DNA of 64,000 nucleotides from Halomonas sp. HL-48 (GTDB taxonomy: Bacteria > Pseudomonadota > Gammaproteobacteria > Pseudomonadales > Halomonadaceae). Every line of letters begins with the position of its first letter. Position 1 is the first letter of the stretch. The DNA lies in assembly GCF_001314875.1 (NCBI RefSeq), contig NZ_LJZS01000015.1:1-64000 (forward strand). The letters are read 5' to 3'. The position numbers and the translations under genes are program-made. Shown here piece by piece: positions 1 through 8,676 of the stretch. The notes under the pieces were generated by a model. It saw nothing but the letters and a program-made list of their open reading frames with translations, made no database searches and had not been told where the DNA came from.

Positions 1-67
1 GGACGGTGGTAAGTCGGTCTGGTTTGTTGTTTTGGCGAACTCAAAACTAACCGGTTTTACCACCGTC
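1..67. repeat. Left-edge inverted repeat and copy 1 of a put-region repeat
   Basis: Two things overlap here. Positions 2-12 (GACGGTGGTAA) and 57-67 (TTACCACCGTC) are perfect inverted copies, with more partial pairing inside, so the region could fold into a long stem. Positions 1-27 also match 23 of 27 bases of 5541-5567, just upstream of putP. If the putP copy belongs to the 5' leader of a leftward gene, this copy may sit just before another leftward gene beyond the window edge. The copies are seen directly; their function is not known. Confidence 0.5.
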
Positions 68-102
68 TCCTACTTTTTCACGCTAACCCGCGATGAACCA
101 TT

Positions 103-127
103 AAAAAGCCACTAACGAGTAGTGGCT
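103..127 (-). terminator. Rho-independent terminator after putA
   Basis: AGCCACTA (107-114) and TAGTGGCT (120-127) form an 8-bp stem with a 5-nt loop. Read leftward, the stem is followed by a T-rich tail (TTTTTAAT). A second hairpin without a T tail lies between it and the putA stop, at about 157-189 (GTGAGCGGC paired with GCCGCTCAC). Confidence 0.75.
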
Positions 128-215
128 AACGGTTGATTGCTGAGACAGTCTGGGAAGAGGGTGAGCGGCATAAAGCCGCCGCTCACCTCCTAAACACCCA
201 CCACTCAATACTGAC

Positions 216-3200
216 TTATTCAGCCGTTGCCAGCAGGCTGGCGTTACCACCCGCTGCGGTGGTGTCGATGCACAGATGGCGTTCCACCACGTAGCGTTCC
301 GGCGAGATGGTCTGGGTCTCGAGGGGTAAGATGGCGCCGTCGCGCTTGGCCAGGGCAGTGCGCAGTTCACGGGTCCAGTCGCTGTTACCTGCGGCGGCGA
401 CCGCCGCAATGCCTTTGACCTCGCTCAACGTCTCGGCTGAAACGCTTCCGTCGAGCCCAGCGATTGGCACCCCGGCATCAATCAGTGGCTTCACCGCCTG
501 TTCGGCGCCAGGTGCGACCACTACGGCCGCACAGCCCGTGCCTAGGGCCTGGGCGGCCTGGGCGATGGCGATATCCAGGGTTGGCCCTAGACATAGCACC
601 ATGCCCTTGGGGTACATCGCCAGACGATTGCTTTCCCCCGTCGGCCCCGGCAGTGTCTGCGGGGTCATGTCGAGGGCTGCCGTCTCATTGAGTGCCTTGC
701 GGATCACGCCGCCTTTGCCCGAGAGCGCCTTGCGCAGTACCTCGATCCGATTGGGGCGTACCGCCCAGTTGCGCGCATCCAGTTCATCAAGAGCTTTCTG
801 GAGATCGCTAAGTGATACGGCTTTTCCTTCTGGCGCCTCGACGTGTTCAGCCTCCGCGGTGCGGCGGAAACGATTGACGTAGAGCGGGCCACCAGCCTTG
901 GGTCCGGTACCGGATAGCCCCTCGCCACCGAACGGCTGGGAGCCAACGATGGCTCCGATCTGGTTACGGTTAACGTAGACGTTGCCGACATGAATGCGCT
1001 CGACGATCTGCTGCACGCGGTCGTCGATACGGGTATGCAGGCCGAAGGTCAGGCCGTAGCCCTTGCCGTTGATGTCATCGACGACCTTGTCGATATCCCG
1101 CGCCTTGAAGGTGGCCACGTGCAACACCGGGCCGAAGATTTCACGTTCGAGATCTTCAATGCCGTCAACATCGATCACAGCTGGAGTGACGAAGGTGCCG
1201 GTTTCCGGCGCGGGCAGCTTCTTGAGCACTTTGCCGGCTTTCTCTTGTGCTGCCACATAGTCGCTGATTTCCTGTTGCGCGTCGGCGTCGATCACTGGCG
1301 AGACGTCGGTATCAGTATTCCAGGGGTCGCCAATGGTGAGCGCGTCCATGGCACCGTAGAGCATGTTGAGCAGGCGGTCTCGGGCCTCTTCCTGGACATA
1401 CAGCATGCGCAGCGCCGAACAGCGCTGACCAGCCGACTGGAAGGAGGAGATCAGGATATCGCGCACCGCCTGTTCGGTGAGCGCCGTGGAGTCCACGATC
1501 ATGGAGTTGAGCCCACCGGTTTCGGCGATCAGTATTGCATCGGAGCCCGCGTTTTCGGCCAGTGCCTTGTGGATGATCTGCGCCACCGGGGTCGAACCGG
1601 TAAAGCAGACACCGGCAATACGTGGGTCGCTGGTCAGCGGGCCACCCACCGTTGGGCCGTCGCCCGGCAGTAGCTGCAGAGCCGCTTCCGGCAAACCTGC
1701 TTCGCGCATCAGCTCGACGGCACGGGCGGCGATCAGGGGCGTCTGCTCGGCGGGCTTGGCGAGTACTGCGTTACCGGCCACCAGGGCGGCAGCGATCTGC
1801 CCAGTGGTGATCGCCAGGGGGAAGTTCCACGGGCTGATGCAGACGAAGATACCACGGGCGCTGCCGGGCTCTTCGGCTTCAAGCCGCTCGCCTTCGTTGG
1901 CATAGTAGCGCAGGAAATCCACCGCTTCGCGCACTTCGGCGATACCGTCGAACATCATCTTGCCTGCTTCGCGGGTGGTGATCACGGTTAGCTCGGCAAT
2001 GTGTTCCTCGTAGAGATCGGCAGTGCGGCGCAGTACCGCCGCGCGTTCGGCCGCCGGGCGCGCCGACCACTCTTTGAAACCTTCCTCGGCGGCGTCGAGG
2101 GCAGTGGCGACCTCTTCCGGGGTGGCTTCATGCACCTTGCCGATTACCCGAGAGCCGTCGGCGGGGGAGACCGCATCGCGTGCTGGACCCTTGGGAGCCG
2201 GGTTACCCACCAGCATGGGGCCTGCTGTCCAGGTGGCGTCGGCAAACGCTTCGCGAGCGTTGAGCAACGGCAGGATCGAGGCAGGTTCGTTGATCCGGTA
2301 GCCCCTGGAGTTCTTGCGATCAGGCTCGAAGAGCTCGCCGGGCTGGCGGATCAGGGGGCTTGAGACGTCATTGCCGAGCTGCTTAAACCCTTCAATGGGA
2401 TCCTTGGCGACGTCGCTTGGCGGAATCGAACTATCCACTACCTGGTTGACGAACGAGGAGTTGGCGCCGTTCTCTAGCAGGCGACGTACCAGATAGGCCA
2501 GCAGGTCGCGGTGCGCGCCGACCGGGGCGTAGATGCGACAGTGGGTGCCTTCTGACTCCTTGACGATGTGGTGCAGCGATTCGCCCATGCCATGCAGGCG
2601 CTGGAACTCGTAGCTATCTTTATCGCTGCCCGCCATCTCTACGACGGCGGCGCAGGTGTGGGCGTTGTGGGTGGCGAACTGCGGATAGATGCGATCGCGC
2701 CGGTCGAGCAGCATCTGCGCGCAGGCCATGTAGCTGACGTCGGTGTTGACCTTACGAGTGAAAACCGGAAAGGTCTTGACGCCCATCTCCTGGGAAAGCT
2801 TGATCTCGGTATCCCAGTAGGCGCCTTTCACCAGGCGTACCATGATTTTGCGGTCGAAGCGCTCGGCGAGTTCGTAGAGCGTCTCGATCATCGGTGCGGC
2901 ACGGCGCCCGTAAGCTTGCACGACCACCCCAAAACCATCCCAACCGTCCAGGCTGGGGTCGGCCATTAGCGCCTCGATCACGTCGAGGGAGAGATCCAAA
3001 CGATCCTGCTCTTCGGCGTCGATATTGAAACCGATATTGGCCTTGGCTGCCTGCTGCACCAGTTCCTTGGCGCGGGGCAAGAGTTCCGCCATTACCGTGT
3101 CACGGTGGGTATATTCATAGCGCGGGTGTAGCGCCGAGAGCTTCACCGAAATGCCGGGGCTGCCGCGCACGTCGCCCTTGGCCTGTTCGGCGATGGAGGT

Positions 3201-3881
3201 GATCGCCTTGGCATACGCCTGGTGATAGCGAACGGCATCTTCATCGGTGCGCGCCGCTTCGCCTAGCATGTCGTAGGAGTAGGTGTAGCCCTGTTTCTCG
3301 AGCTCGCGGGCATTCTTCATGCCCTCTTCGATGGTTTGACCAAGCACGAACTGGCGGCCGAGAATCTTCATCGACTGGCCAACCGCCTTGCGCACCACTG
3401 GCTCGCCCATGCGGCGTACCAGGCCGCGTAGCGCCCGCGTGGGGCCCTTGGGATCTTCTGCCAAGACCTTGCCGGTTAGCAGCAGTGCCCATGTCGAGGC
3501 ATTGACCATCGATGAAGATGACTTGCCCAGGTGGGCGCCCCAGTCAGACGGCTCGATCTTGTCGTGTATCAAATCGTCGATGGTTTCCGCATCGGGCACG
3601 CGCAGCAGCGCTTCTGCCAGACACATCAGCCCAACGCCCTCGGTGGTCGAGAGCCCGTATTCGGCCAGGAACGACTCCATCATGGAGGGCGACCTTTCGT
3701 TACGCACACGCTCTACGTACTTGGCGCCAACGGCGGCGACTTTTTGGCGGTCTTCCTCTGATAGCTTGATACGCTCGACAAGCCCGTGCAGTACATCCGA
3801 CTCATTCGCGTCGTAATGGGTGCGAATGCGTGAGCGTAGATCTTTCACATCGCTATGCAGATGAGGATTGGATTCGTTCAT
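216..3881 (-). CDS. putA: Bifunctional proline dehydrogenase / L-glutamate-gamma-semialdehyde dehydrogenase PutA
   Basis: PutA oxidises proline to pyrroline-5-carboxylate with FAD, then the hydrolysed semialdehyde to glutamate with NAD+. The 1221-residue protein has a proline dehydrogenase barrel that includes YEFQRLHGMG at residues 424-433. An aldehyde dehydrogenase domain follows, with general base E787 (AETGG) and catalytic C821 (AGQRCSA). The C-terminal extension ends in the conserved flap ERHLCIDTTAAGGNASLL. The ribbon-helix-helix DNA-binding domain that opens E. coli PutA is absent: the protein begins directly with a helical arm domain. It should therefore be an enzyme only, not an autorepressor, which fits the separate AraC regulator upstream of putP. 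AGGAGAG lies 7 nt before the chosen ATG. putP lies upstream on the same strand, 148 bp away and separated by a hairpin, so putA probably has its own promoter. Confidence 0.97.
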   Translation of the reverse strand: MNESNPHLHSDVKDLRSRIRTHYDANESDVLHGLVERIKLSEEDRQKVAAVGAKYVERVRNERSPSMMESFLAEYGLSTTEGVGLMCLAEALLRVPDAETIDDLIHDKIEPSDWGAHLGKSSSSMVNASTWALLLTGKVLAEDPKGPTRALRGLVRRMGEPVVRKAVGQSMKILGRQFVLGQTIEEGMKNARELEKQGYTYSYDMLGEAARTDEDAVRYHQAYAKAITSIAEQAKGDVRGSPGISVKLSALHPRYEYTHRDTVMAELLPRAKELVQQAAKANIGFNIDAEEQDRLDLSLDVIEALMADPSLDGWDGFGVVVQAYGRRAAPMIETLYELAERFDRKIMVRLVKGAYWDTEIKLSQEMGVKTFPVFTRKVNTDVSYMACAQMLLDRRDRIYPQFATHNAHTCAAVVEMAGSDKDSYEFQRLHGMGESLHHIVKESEGTHCRIYAPVGAHRDLLAYLVRRLLENGANSSFVNQVVDSSIPPSDVAKDPIEGFKQLGNDVSSPLIRQPGELFEPDRKNSRGYRINEPASILPLLNAREAFADATWTAGPMLVGNPAPKGPARDAVSPADGSRVIGKVHEATPEEVATALDAAEEGFKEWSARPAAERAAVLRRTADLYEEHIAELTVITTREAGKMMFDGIAEVREAVDFLRYYANEGERLEAEEPGSARGIFVCISPWNFPLAITTGQIAAALVAGNAVLAKPAEQTPLIAARAVELMREAGLPEAALQLLPGDGPTVGGPLTSDPRIAGVCFTGSTPVAQIIHKALAENAGSDAILIAETGGLNSMIVDSTALTEQAVRDILISSFQSAGQRCSALRMLYVQEEARDRLLNMLYGAMDALTIGDPWNTDTDVSPVIDADAQQEISDYVAAQEKAGKVLKKLPAPETGTFVTPAVIDVDGIEDLEREIFGPVLHVATFKARDIDKVVDDINGKGYGLTFGLHTRIDDRVQQIVERIHVGNVYVNRNQIGAIVGSQPFGGEGLSGTGPKAGGPLYVNRFRRTAEAEHVEAPEGKAVSLSDLQKALDELDARNWAVRPNRIEVLRKALSGKGGVIRKALNETAALDMTPQTLPGPTGESNRLAMYPKGMVLCLGPTLDIAIAQAAQALGTGCAAVVVAPGAEQAVKPLIDAGVPIAGLDGSVSAETLSEVKGIAAVAAAGNSDWTRELRTALAKRDGAILPLETQTISPERYVVERHLCIDTTAAGGNASLLATAE

Positions 3882-3975
3882 AGGGGTCTCTCCTAGCTAG
3901 CCGACACGTCGCTTTGCTGCGTCGATTAGAATGTCATCGTTCTCTTTGAAGCAAGCACCAAAGGTCAAACTAATT

Positions 3976-3997
3976 GAGGGCTCCCGCGGGAGCCCTC
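3976..3997 (-). terminator. Perfect 11-bp hairpin between putP and putA
   Basis: This is a fully self-complementary 22-nt sequence whose arms are GAGGGCTCCCG and its exact complement. It lies 33 bp past the putP stop. The leftward tail (AATTAGTTTG) is only weakly T-rich, so termination may be partial. It separates putP from the putA promoter region. Confidence 0.55.
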
Positions 3998-4029
3998 TCG
4001 ATACGTTGAAGTATCCCTGCATGCCCCTG

Positions 4030-5520
4030 TCAGCGAGTAATGTGCTGATATTCACCGGCATCGGCCGTCGCGCTACTCACGACCATGATGGCAATGAAGG
4101 ACGCGATGAAGCCTGGAATAATCTCGTACACACCGGGTCCGCCCATGAACTCAGCGTTCCAACCCAGTGAAATCCAGGCCATGACAGTGACAGCACCCAC
4201 GACCATGCCGGCGATGGCACCATTGCCGTTGGTGCGTGACCACATCAGCGACAGGATAATCAGCGGACCAAAGGCCGCACCGAAGCCTGCCCAGGCATTA
4301 CTGACCAGCCCCAGAACCTGAGAGTTTTCGTCAGAGGCAATAACCGCTGCCACAATGCCTACCAGCACCACACAGACGCGGCCGACGGTGACACTTTGTT
4401 GCTCGGAGGCTTGTTTGTTCAGGAACAGACGATAGAAGTCTTCGGTCAACGATGAAGATGCCACTAGAAGCTGGCTGGAAACGGTGCTCATGATCGCAGC
4501 AAGCAGCGCTGCATAGAGGAAGCCGGTGATCAGCGGATGGAACAGTAGATCTGCCAGGACAATAAAGATGGTTTCCGGATCCTCGACATCCATGCCGTTA
4601 CGCAGTGCATAGGCCCGACCGAAAATGCCCAACGAAACAGCGCCAATCAGCGAGATAAGCATCCAGCCCATGCCAATGTTACGGGCAATCGGTACATCCT
4701 TGAGAGTCCGGATGGCCATGAAGCGCACGATGATGTGCGGCTGGCCGAAATAGCCAAGCCCCCAGGTAACCGCCGACAGCCACCCGATAAAGGTCAATCC
4801 GGACGTCCAGGACAGTAGCGTGGGGTCGGCTTCATTTAAGGTTTGTGTTGCCTGGCCGAAACCGCCACCACCTTCGCCGAATAGCACCACCGCAGGCATG
4901 ATGATCAGCGCCAGCATCATGATGCAGCCTTGCACGAAGTCGGTCATGCTCACCGCAAGGAAGCCGCCAACCACGGTATAAACAAGCACCACGCCCAGTG
5001 TAATAATGACCCCCATGGCATAGTTGCTCATATCACCGACGTTGAAAACGCCAGAGAACGCGCTTTCAAACAGCTTGCCGCCTGCTACCAGGCCTGACGC
5101 GGTGTAGACAGCGAAAAAGATAACGATCACGATGGCAGACACTGTGCGCAGGGAAAGCGCCCGTGTCGGGAACCGGTTTGCCAGGAACGCTGGAATGGTA
5201 ATCGCGTTGCCATAGTGAACGGTTTGTTCACGTAGACGCGGAGCGACCAGAATCCAGTTGAATAACGCCCCCACAAGCAAACCAATCCCGATCCAGGCCG
5301 AGCCCAAGCCTGAAGCGAACAACGCCCCAGGCAAACCCAGCAGCAACCAGCCGCTCATATCCGATGCACCTGCCGACAGGGCTGCTACTTTAGGGCTTAG
5401 GGTACGTCCACCCAGCATGTAATCTTCCGAGGAAGAAGTGGCTTTGCGCATCGCATAAACCCCGATGGCGATCATGAGCGCAAAGTACGCGATGAGACTG
5501 ATCCAAACACCTATAGCCAT
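4030..5520 (-). CDS. putP: Sodium/proline symporter PutP
   Basis: Inner-membrane Na+:proline symporter of the SSS family. The 496 residues match the family length and form about 13 hydrophobic segments. The sodium/substrate-site segment SAGASDMSGWLLLG lies in the second segment and keeps the key Asp of E. coli PutP. It supplies proline for PutA; in halophiles proline is also a compatible solute, so osmotic control is plausible but not shown. GGAGAAATTAC precedes the ATG. The leader just upstream holds two hairpins and a repeat that recurs at the window edge. Confidence 0.95.
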   Translation of the reverse strand: MAIGVWISLIAYFALMIAIGVYAMRKATSSSEDYMLGGRTLSPKVAALSAGASDMSGWLLLGLPGALFASGLGSAWIGIGLLVGALFNWILVAPRLREQTVHYGNAITIPAFLANRFPTRALSLRTVSAIVIVIFFAVYTASGLVAGGKLFESAFSGVFNVGDMSNYAMGVIITLGVVLVYTVVGGFLAVSMTDFVQGCIMMLALIIMPAVVLFGEGGGGFGQATQTLNEADPTLLSWTSGLTFIGWLSAVTWGLGYFGQPHIIVRFMAIRTLKDVPIARNIGMGWMLISLIGAVSLGIFGRAYALRNGMDVEDPETIFIVLADLLFHPLITGFLYAALLAAIMSTVSSQLLVASSSLTEDFYRLFLNKQASEQQSVTVGRVCVVLVGIVAAVIASDENSQVLGLVSNAWAGFGAAFGPLIILSLMWSRTNGNGAIAGMVVGAVTVMAWISLGWNAEFMGGPGVYEIIPGFIASFIAIMVVSSATADAGEYQHITR

Positions 5521-5540
5521 GTAATTTCTCCAATTCTTCG

Positions 5541-5567
5541 GGACGGCGTTAATTCCGTCTGGTTTGT
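5541..5567. repeat. Copy 2 of the put-region 27-bp repeat, in the putP leader
   Basis: It differs from positions 1-27 at only four bases; both share GGACGG at the left and GTCTGGTTTGT at the right. Here GACGG and CCGTC pair into a short hairpin whose edge is 20 bp from the putP start codon. Placement and conservation suggest a cis-regulatory element in the mRNA leader or an operator. Confidence 0.55.
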
Positions 5568-5600
5568 GCGGTCACCGGGAAGTGCCCGGTAGTGATCCGC
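5568..5600. promoter_or_regulatory. Leader stem-loop upstream of putP
   Basis: ACCGGG (5574-5579) and CCCGGT (5585-5590) form a 6-bp core around AAGTG. The outer arms GCGGTCAC and GTGATCCGC extend it imperfectly. It abuts the 27-bp repeat, so the two may form one structured leader. No known riboswitch class was recognised. Confidence 0.4.
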
Positions 5601-5942
5601 ACTATTTTTATTAATCTGTTTTCCATTCACGCCAGGGGCTTAAGAACGCCCGCTATAGACAGTGTCAGAAAGGTTGATGGCATCTTTATCAGCAATGGTC
5701 CTAGTATTATTTTCGAGCATAAGAGAGTTCCCTGTTCATACGTTCTGGTTTGTCGATGATGAGCTGCTTACTCATCGCCCTGCACCGAAAACGGCGCGTT
5801 TCCGCCCAGTGAAGAGGTAATAATGGTAATAGGACGTTAAGTCTGAGCTAAGGCTCGAATGTAGAGCGCACTAGCGGTTGGTGTATGCCGGTTTCGAGGA
5901 AAAACGTGTCAATTTCGTGGCAAGTTCACTAGTTTTTAGACT

Positions 5943-6770
5943 TTAGTTGAGTTTGGCGGGCTCTGCCAGGGAGCCAGGGGTGCGCTTTTTCAACGCGCCG
6001 ATGGGTGAGTGCGTCTGGCGAAGCTGGCGGGGCGAGAGGCCATAACCACGGCGAAATGCATGCGAAAGGGCGCTTTGATTGGCAAATCCGGTTTGCAAGG
6101 CAATGTCGGTGAGCGACAGATGACTCTGCACGACAAGCTGATGAGCCGCATGCAGCCGCTGGCGCTTGACATACTGCCAGGGTGACAGGCCTGTCTGCTG
6201 GCGAAATCGCTCAGAGAAGTGGGCCTCGCTCAGGCAGACCAACCTGGCAAGGTCGGCCACCCGCAGTTCATCGGCAAGATGCTGCTGAATGAAACGGTCG
6301 AGATGACCCATGTCGAGACGCCGAGTCGGCGGGCTGGCCTGATCACCCAGGCGGGCTTTCAGCGCCCCTAGAAAGGTGGCGGCCAGGCGGTCGTGCTGAA
6401 AGGACGTCGCTGGCGAGTGGGCGGTTTGAGCCAGTTCGCTTTCCATGAACGCCAGGTAATGGCGCAGCGAGTCGTCCAGAGCAAAAAAACGTGGCGCATC
6501 GAACAGGGCCACCAGTTCGCGCTGTTCACCGGTGAGCGCCGGGGCATCTTCGGGTAAATCCAGGATCAACTGGCGGTTATAGCCGCTGCCCGAGTAATAG
6601 TGCTCATGATTGGCGGGCACAATACAGCCTGAAAATGCATTGACGCGGCCGCCCAGCCCCTCTATTTCAAAATCTGACGTGCCGCACAGGGTAATCACGA
6701 TCTGATGAAAGTCGTGAGAATGATGGAGCGTTGCGCTTTCCAGAGGAATTCGGCGAATGGTGCTGGGCAT
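5943..6770 (-). CDS. AraC-family transcriptional regulator, probable PruR-like activator of put genes
   Basis: A 275-residue regulator with an N-terminal cupin-like ligand domain (HHSHDFHQIVITLCG) and a C-terminal double helix-turn-helix (VADLARLVCLSEAHFSERF and DIALQTGFANQSALSHAF). The ATG at 6770 is chosen because GGAGG sits 5 nt before it; the upstream GTG at 6788 lacks such a site. It lies upstream of putP and putA in the same direction. In Pseudomonas aeruginosa the AraC/XylS protein PruR activates putAP. Because this PutA lacks its own DNA-binding domain, the same role is a reasonable inference here. The class call is certain; the proline role is not shown by the sequence. Confidence 0.85.
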   Translation of the reverse strand: MPSTIRRIPLESATLHHSHDFHQIVITLCGTSDFEIEGLGGRVNAFSGCIVPANHEHYYSGSGYNRQLILDLPEDAPALTGEQRELVALFDAPRFFALDDSLRHYLAFMESELAQTAHSPATSFQHDRLAATFLGALKARLGDQASPPTRRLDMGHLDRFIQQHLADELRVADLARLVCLSEAHFSERFRQQTGLSPWQYVKRQRLHAAHQLVVQSHLSLTDIALQTGFANQSALSHAFRRGYGLSPRQLRQTHSPIGALKKRTPGSLAEPAKLN

Positions 6771-6793
6771 GGGAACCTCCGTCGCCACCGGCG

Positions 6794-7153
6794 TTATCGT
6801 GCATGGAGTGCGGTATGGGCGGCCAGATGGTCGCGCAGTGCCTTCAGCTCTGCTTGCCCCTCGGCGTTGAGCAGAGGTTTACCCTGGGCAATCTGCCAGT
6901 GTCGGCCATGCAGGTCCATCAGGTGGGCGGCCCTTCGACGAACGCCCTCCAGATACTCGTTGTGCCGAATGGGGTAGCCAACCAGCGCATTCCATTCGGT
7001 TTCGCTCACCTGGCTGTCCAGCGCCTTGTCGAAAAGCGCCAGAAGGTCTTTCGGCTCGGTGCGGTATCTGGGCGTGCGCGAGGTCATGAGTACCGCGAGG
7101 ACACTGCCGATCACCAGAAAACACACCCCAAATACCAAAAGATAAAGTGCCAT
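6794..7153 (-). CDS. Small single-span membrane protein of unknown function
   Basis: 119 residues. An N-terminal hydrophobic helix (residues 2-24, LYLLVFGVCFLVIGSVLAVL) is followed by a charged, mostly helical cytoplasmic-type domain rich in His, Arg and Glu. A longer reading from 7393 was rejected because its first 80 residues look non-coding; the chosen ATG has a GGGAG-type site upstream. The gene ends 23 bp before the AraC regulator start, so the two are probably co-transcribed. I do not recognise the family. Confidence 0.7.
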   Translation of the reverse strand: MALYLLVFGVCFLVIGSVLAVLMTSRTPRYRTEPKDLLALFDKALDSQVSETEWNALVGYPIRHNEYLEGVRRRAAHLMDLHGRHWQIAQGKPLLNAEGQAELKALRDHLAAHTALHAR

Positions 7154-7254
7154 GCCGTGCTCCCGGGGGGTTGAGCGCCAGAGTTTCAGGGCCTCCAGTA
7201 TACCGCCCACGGCCTTTGATACGAAAATTTTGCTAATTAACGAACTTTTTCTGC

Positions 7255-7367
7255 ACAGCGTGTCTGAGTATGTACAAGCAATGCAGCGATAGCAGTCGCT
7301 AATGGTGTTGCTTCTTTTATTGTTTTGATCCCTTGCTTCCGCTGCTCCATGAGCAGCGGTTTTTTTT
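7255..7367 (+). ncRNA. Candidate small RNA A
   Basis: A strong Rho-independent terminator (7339-7367) stands in a gap where every flanking gene upstream is leftward, so some rightward transcript should end here. The 11-mer GATCCCTTGCT (7327-7337) just before the stem recurs before another intergenic terminator at 11661-11671. CCCTTG could pair with Shine-Dalgarno-like sequences. The 5' end is a guess; no convincing promoter was identified. Confidence 0.3.
7339..7367 (+). terminator. Strong Rho-independent terminator
   Basis: CCGCTGCTC (7339-7347) pairs perfectly with GAGCAGCGG (7351-7359) around a CAT loop and is followed by eight T residues. The leftward side lacks a T tail, so it works rightward. 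Confidence 0.8.
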
Positions 7368-7419
7368 GCTTGAAATTCAGGGAGTGGGGCCAATGGCGCG
7401 CAAGGCGCCGTGGCGATTT

Positions 7420-7827
7420 TTAGTGGCGACGAATGGTCAGCAGCGCGACAAGGATATCCCGGCGTGTGACAATTCCCACCAGGCGGCGTTGTTCCACCAC
7501 GGGGTAGATTTTGGGTTTTGCCCCCAGCATTTCCTGGGCCAGGTCGGTAATGCTTTTGGCAGGGGTCACGCTGAGTACCTCGTTGCGCATCATTTCCTTG
7601 ACCAAGGGTGCCTCATCGTCATGGTAAATGCTGTCGAGCACACGACCCAACACATCCTGCTCGGAAATAAAGCCGATCAGGTTGTCGTGACGGTCCACCA
7701 CTGGCGCACCGGGCAGGCGGTGCAGGGCAAGCCCCTGAGCCAGCGTCGTGACCGACATCTCGGGCGAGACGCGATAGCAATCGCGAGACATGATATCGCG
7801 CACGGTGTGAGGCGTAGGTTTTGGCAT
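7420..7827 (-). CDS. Tandem CBS-domain protein
   Basis: 135 residues made almost wholly of two CBS motifs (about 8-62 and 75-133), including VRDIMSRDCYRVSPEMSVTTLA and the closing GIVTRRDILVALL. Stand-alone CBS pairs bind adenine nucleotides and usually regulate partner enzymes or transporters. No partner is obvious: the gene is monocistronic, with divergent or unrelated neighbours. GGAGAGCC lies just before the ATG. Confidence 0.88.
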   Translation of the reverse strand: MPKPTPHTVRDIMSRDCYRVSPEMSVTTLAQGLALHRLPGAPVVDRHDNLIGFISEQDVLGRVLDSIYHDDEAPLVKEMMRNEVLSVTPAKSITDLAQEMLGAKPKIYPVVEQRRLVGIVTRRDILVALLTIRRH

Positions 7828-8028
7828 GGCGGCTCTCCTTTGACGTGAGCGTGAAGAACGTTTAATGAACCGTCGCTCTATTCACTTTAGGTGATTCATC
7901 TGCAGATGCGATGATCATCCACCAAGGTTATTCAACGCTTTAAAAGCGCTTACTAAAGCGTAGCGGACATCGCCATGGTTGCCTTTAATCTGCCCGGATA
8001 ACCCCAATGATTAGCGTTAGGAGGGAAT

Positions 8029-8547
8029 ATGGACGCACGTGAATATCTGAATCGCAAGGGTGTGCCGCTCGATCGTGACGCTGACCGCCCTAACACGCTT
8101 GAAGAGAAAGCCTGGGAGCGGGCCCGGGGGGCCGGGCATGCGCGACCCAAGTCGGGTACCCCACATGATTGGGAAGAGTGGGAGCGCTATCATGACGATC
8201 TTGCGCCGGATGCCGATGAGATCACCCAGAAAATCGACAAGGAAGCCCACCGCAAAGCGACGGCTGACAAGTCTGGCTCGCCAAAGGCGATGCCTCCTGT
8301 CGATAATAGCGTTGAACACTATACTCCTGAACAATCGGCCCCGGCGCCAAGCACCGAACCGCCCCCGCTGACCGCCATGCCGTCGTCGGTCAAAGCGGCG
8401 TATTTTGCGTTGGCCGTGCTGTTCCCGCCCTTGGCGTTAGGGCTTACCGGTGGCGGCGGGCGGCGCATCGTGATCGCTGTCCTGCTGACCCTGTGTGCCT
8501 GGTTGCCGGGGGTGATGTTTGCGCTGAACTGGCTGCGTCGGCAGTAA
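8029..8547 (+). CDS. Two-span membrane protein with Pmp3/YqaE-like C-terminus
   Basis: 172 residues. The first ~115 are hydrophilic, highly charged and Pro-rich, with no signal peptide. Two hydrophobic segments follow (about 121-140, AYFALAVLFPPLALGL, and 147-168, IVIAVLLTLCAWLPGVMFALNW). The second resembles the LLT..G.LPG...AL pattern of small Pmp3/UPF0057 stress-induced membrane proteins, which are normally only ~55 residues and lack the long N-terminal part. AGGAGGGAAT precedes the ATG. The family link is a motif-level judgement. Confidence 0.75.
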   Translation: MDAREYLNRKGVPLDRDADRPNTLEEKAWERARGAGHARPKSGTPHDWEEWERYHDDLAPDADEITQKIDKEAHRKATADKSGSPKAMPPVDNSVEHYTPEQSAPAPSTEPPPLTAMPSSVKAAYFALAVLFPPLALGLTGGGGRRIVIAVLLTLCAWLPGVMFALNWLRRQ

Positions 8548-8676
8548 CCCGTGTGCGCCATGGCTTCAATCGCTATATAAGTTCGGTCGCGCAGGTGGTT
8601 TTCGCCTCTCGCCCATTGGCATTGACGCTGCGACCCGTATAATCACCGTCAACTTTTGTAATAGCCGGGGTTTACG

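Larger units (their letters stand above)
5521..5942. other. putP upstream region, no gene
   Basis: 422 bp without a convincing ORF. It holds the 27-bp put repeat (5541-5567) and an imperfect stem-loop at 5568-5600. A third short match to the repeat core (TCTGGTTTGT) lies near 5744-5753. Two AT-rich stretches, around 5605-5625 and 5700-5725, could host the putP promoter. I found no recognised riboswitch. Confidence 0.6.
7154..7419. other. Intergenic region with an orphan rightward terminator
   Basis: 266 bp without a protein gene. Its right part ends in a strong rightward terminator although no rightward gene precedes it; see the small RNA candidate. Confidence 0.6.

Noticed and set aside
7333..7848. 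Rightward 171-codon ORF opposite the CBS gene
   Set aside because: It is the antisense of a clear two-CBS protein and lacks a ribosome site.
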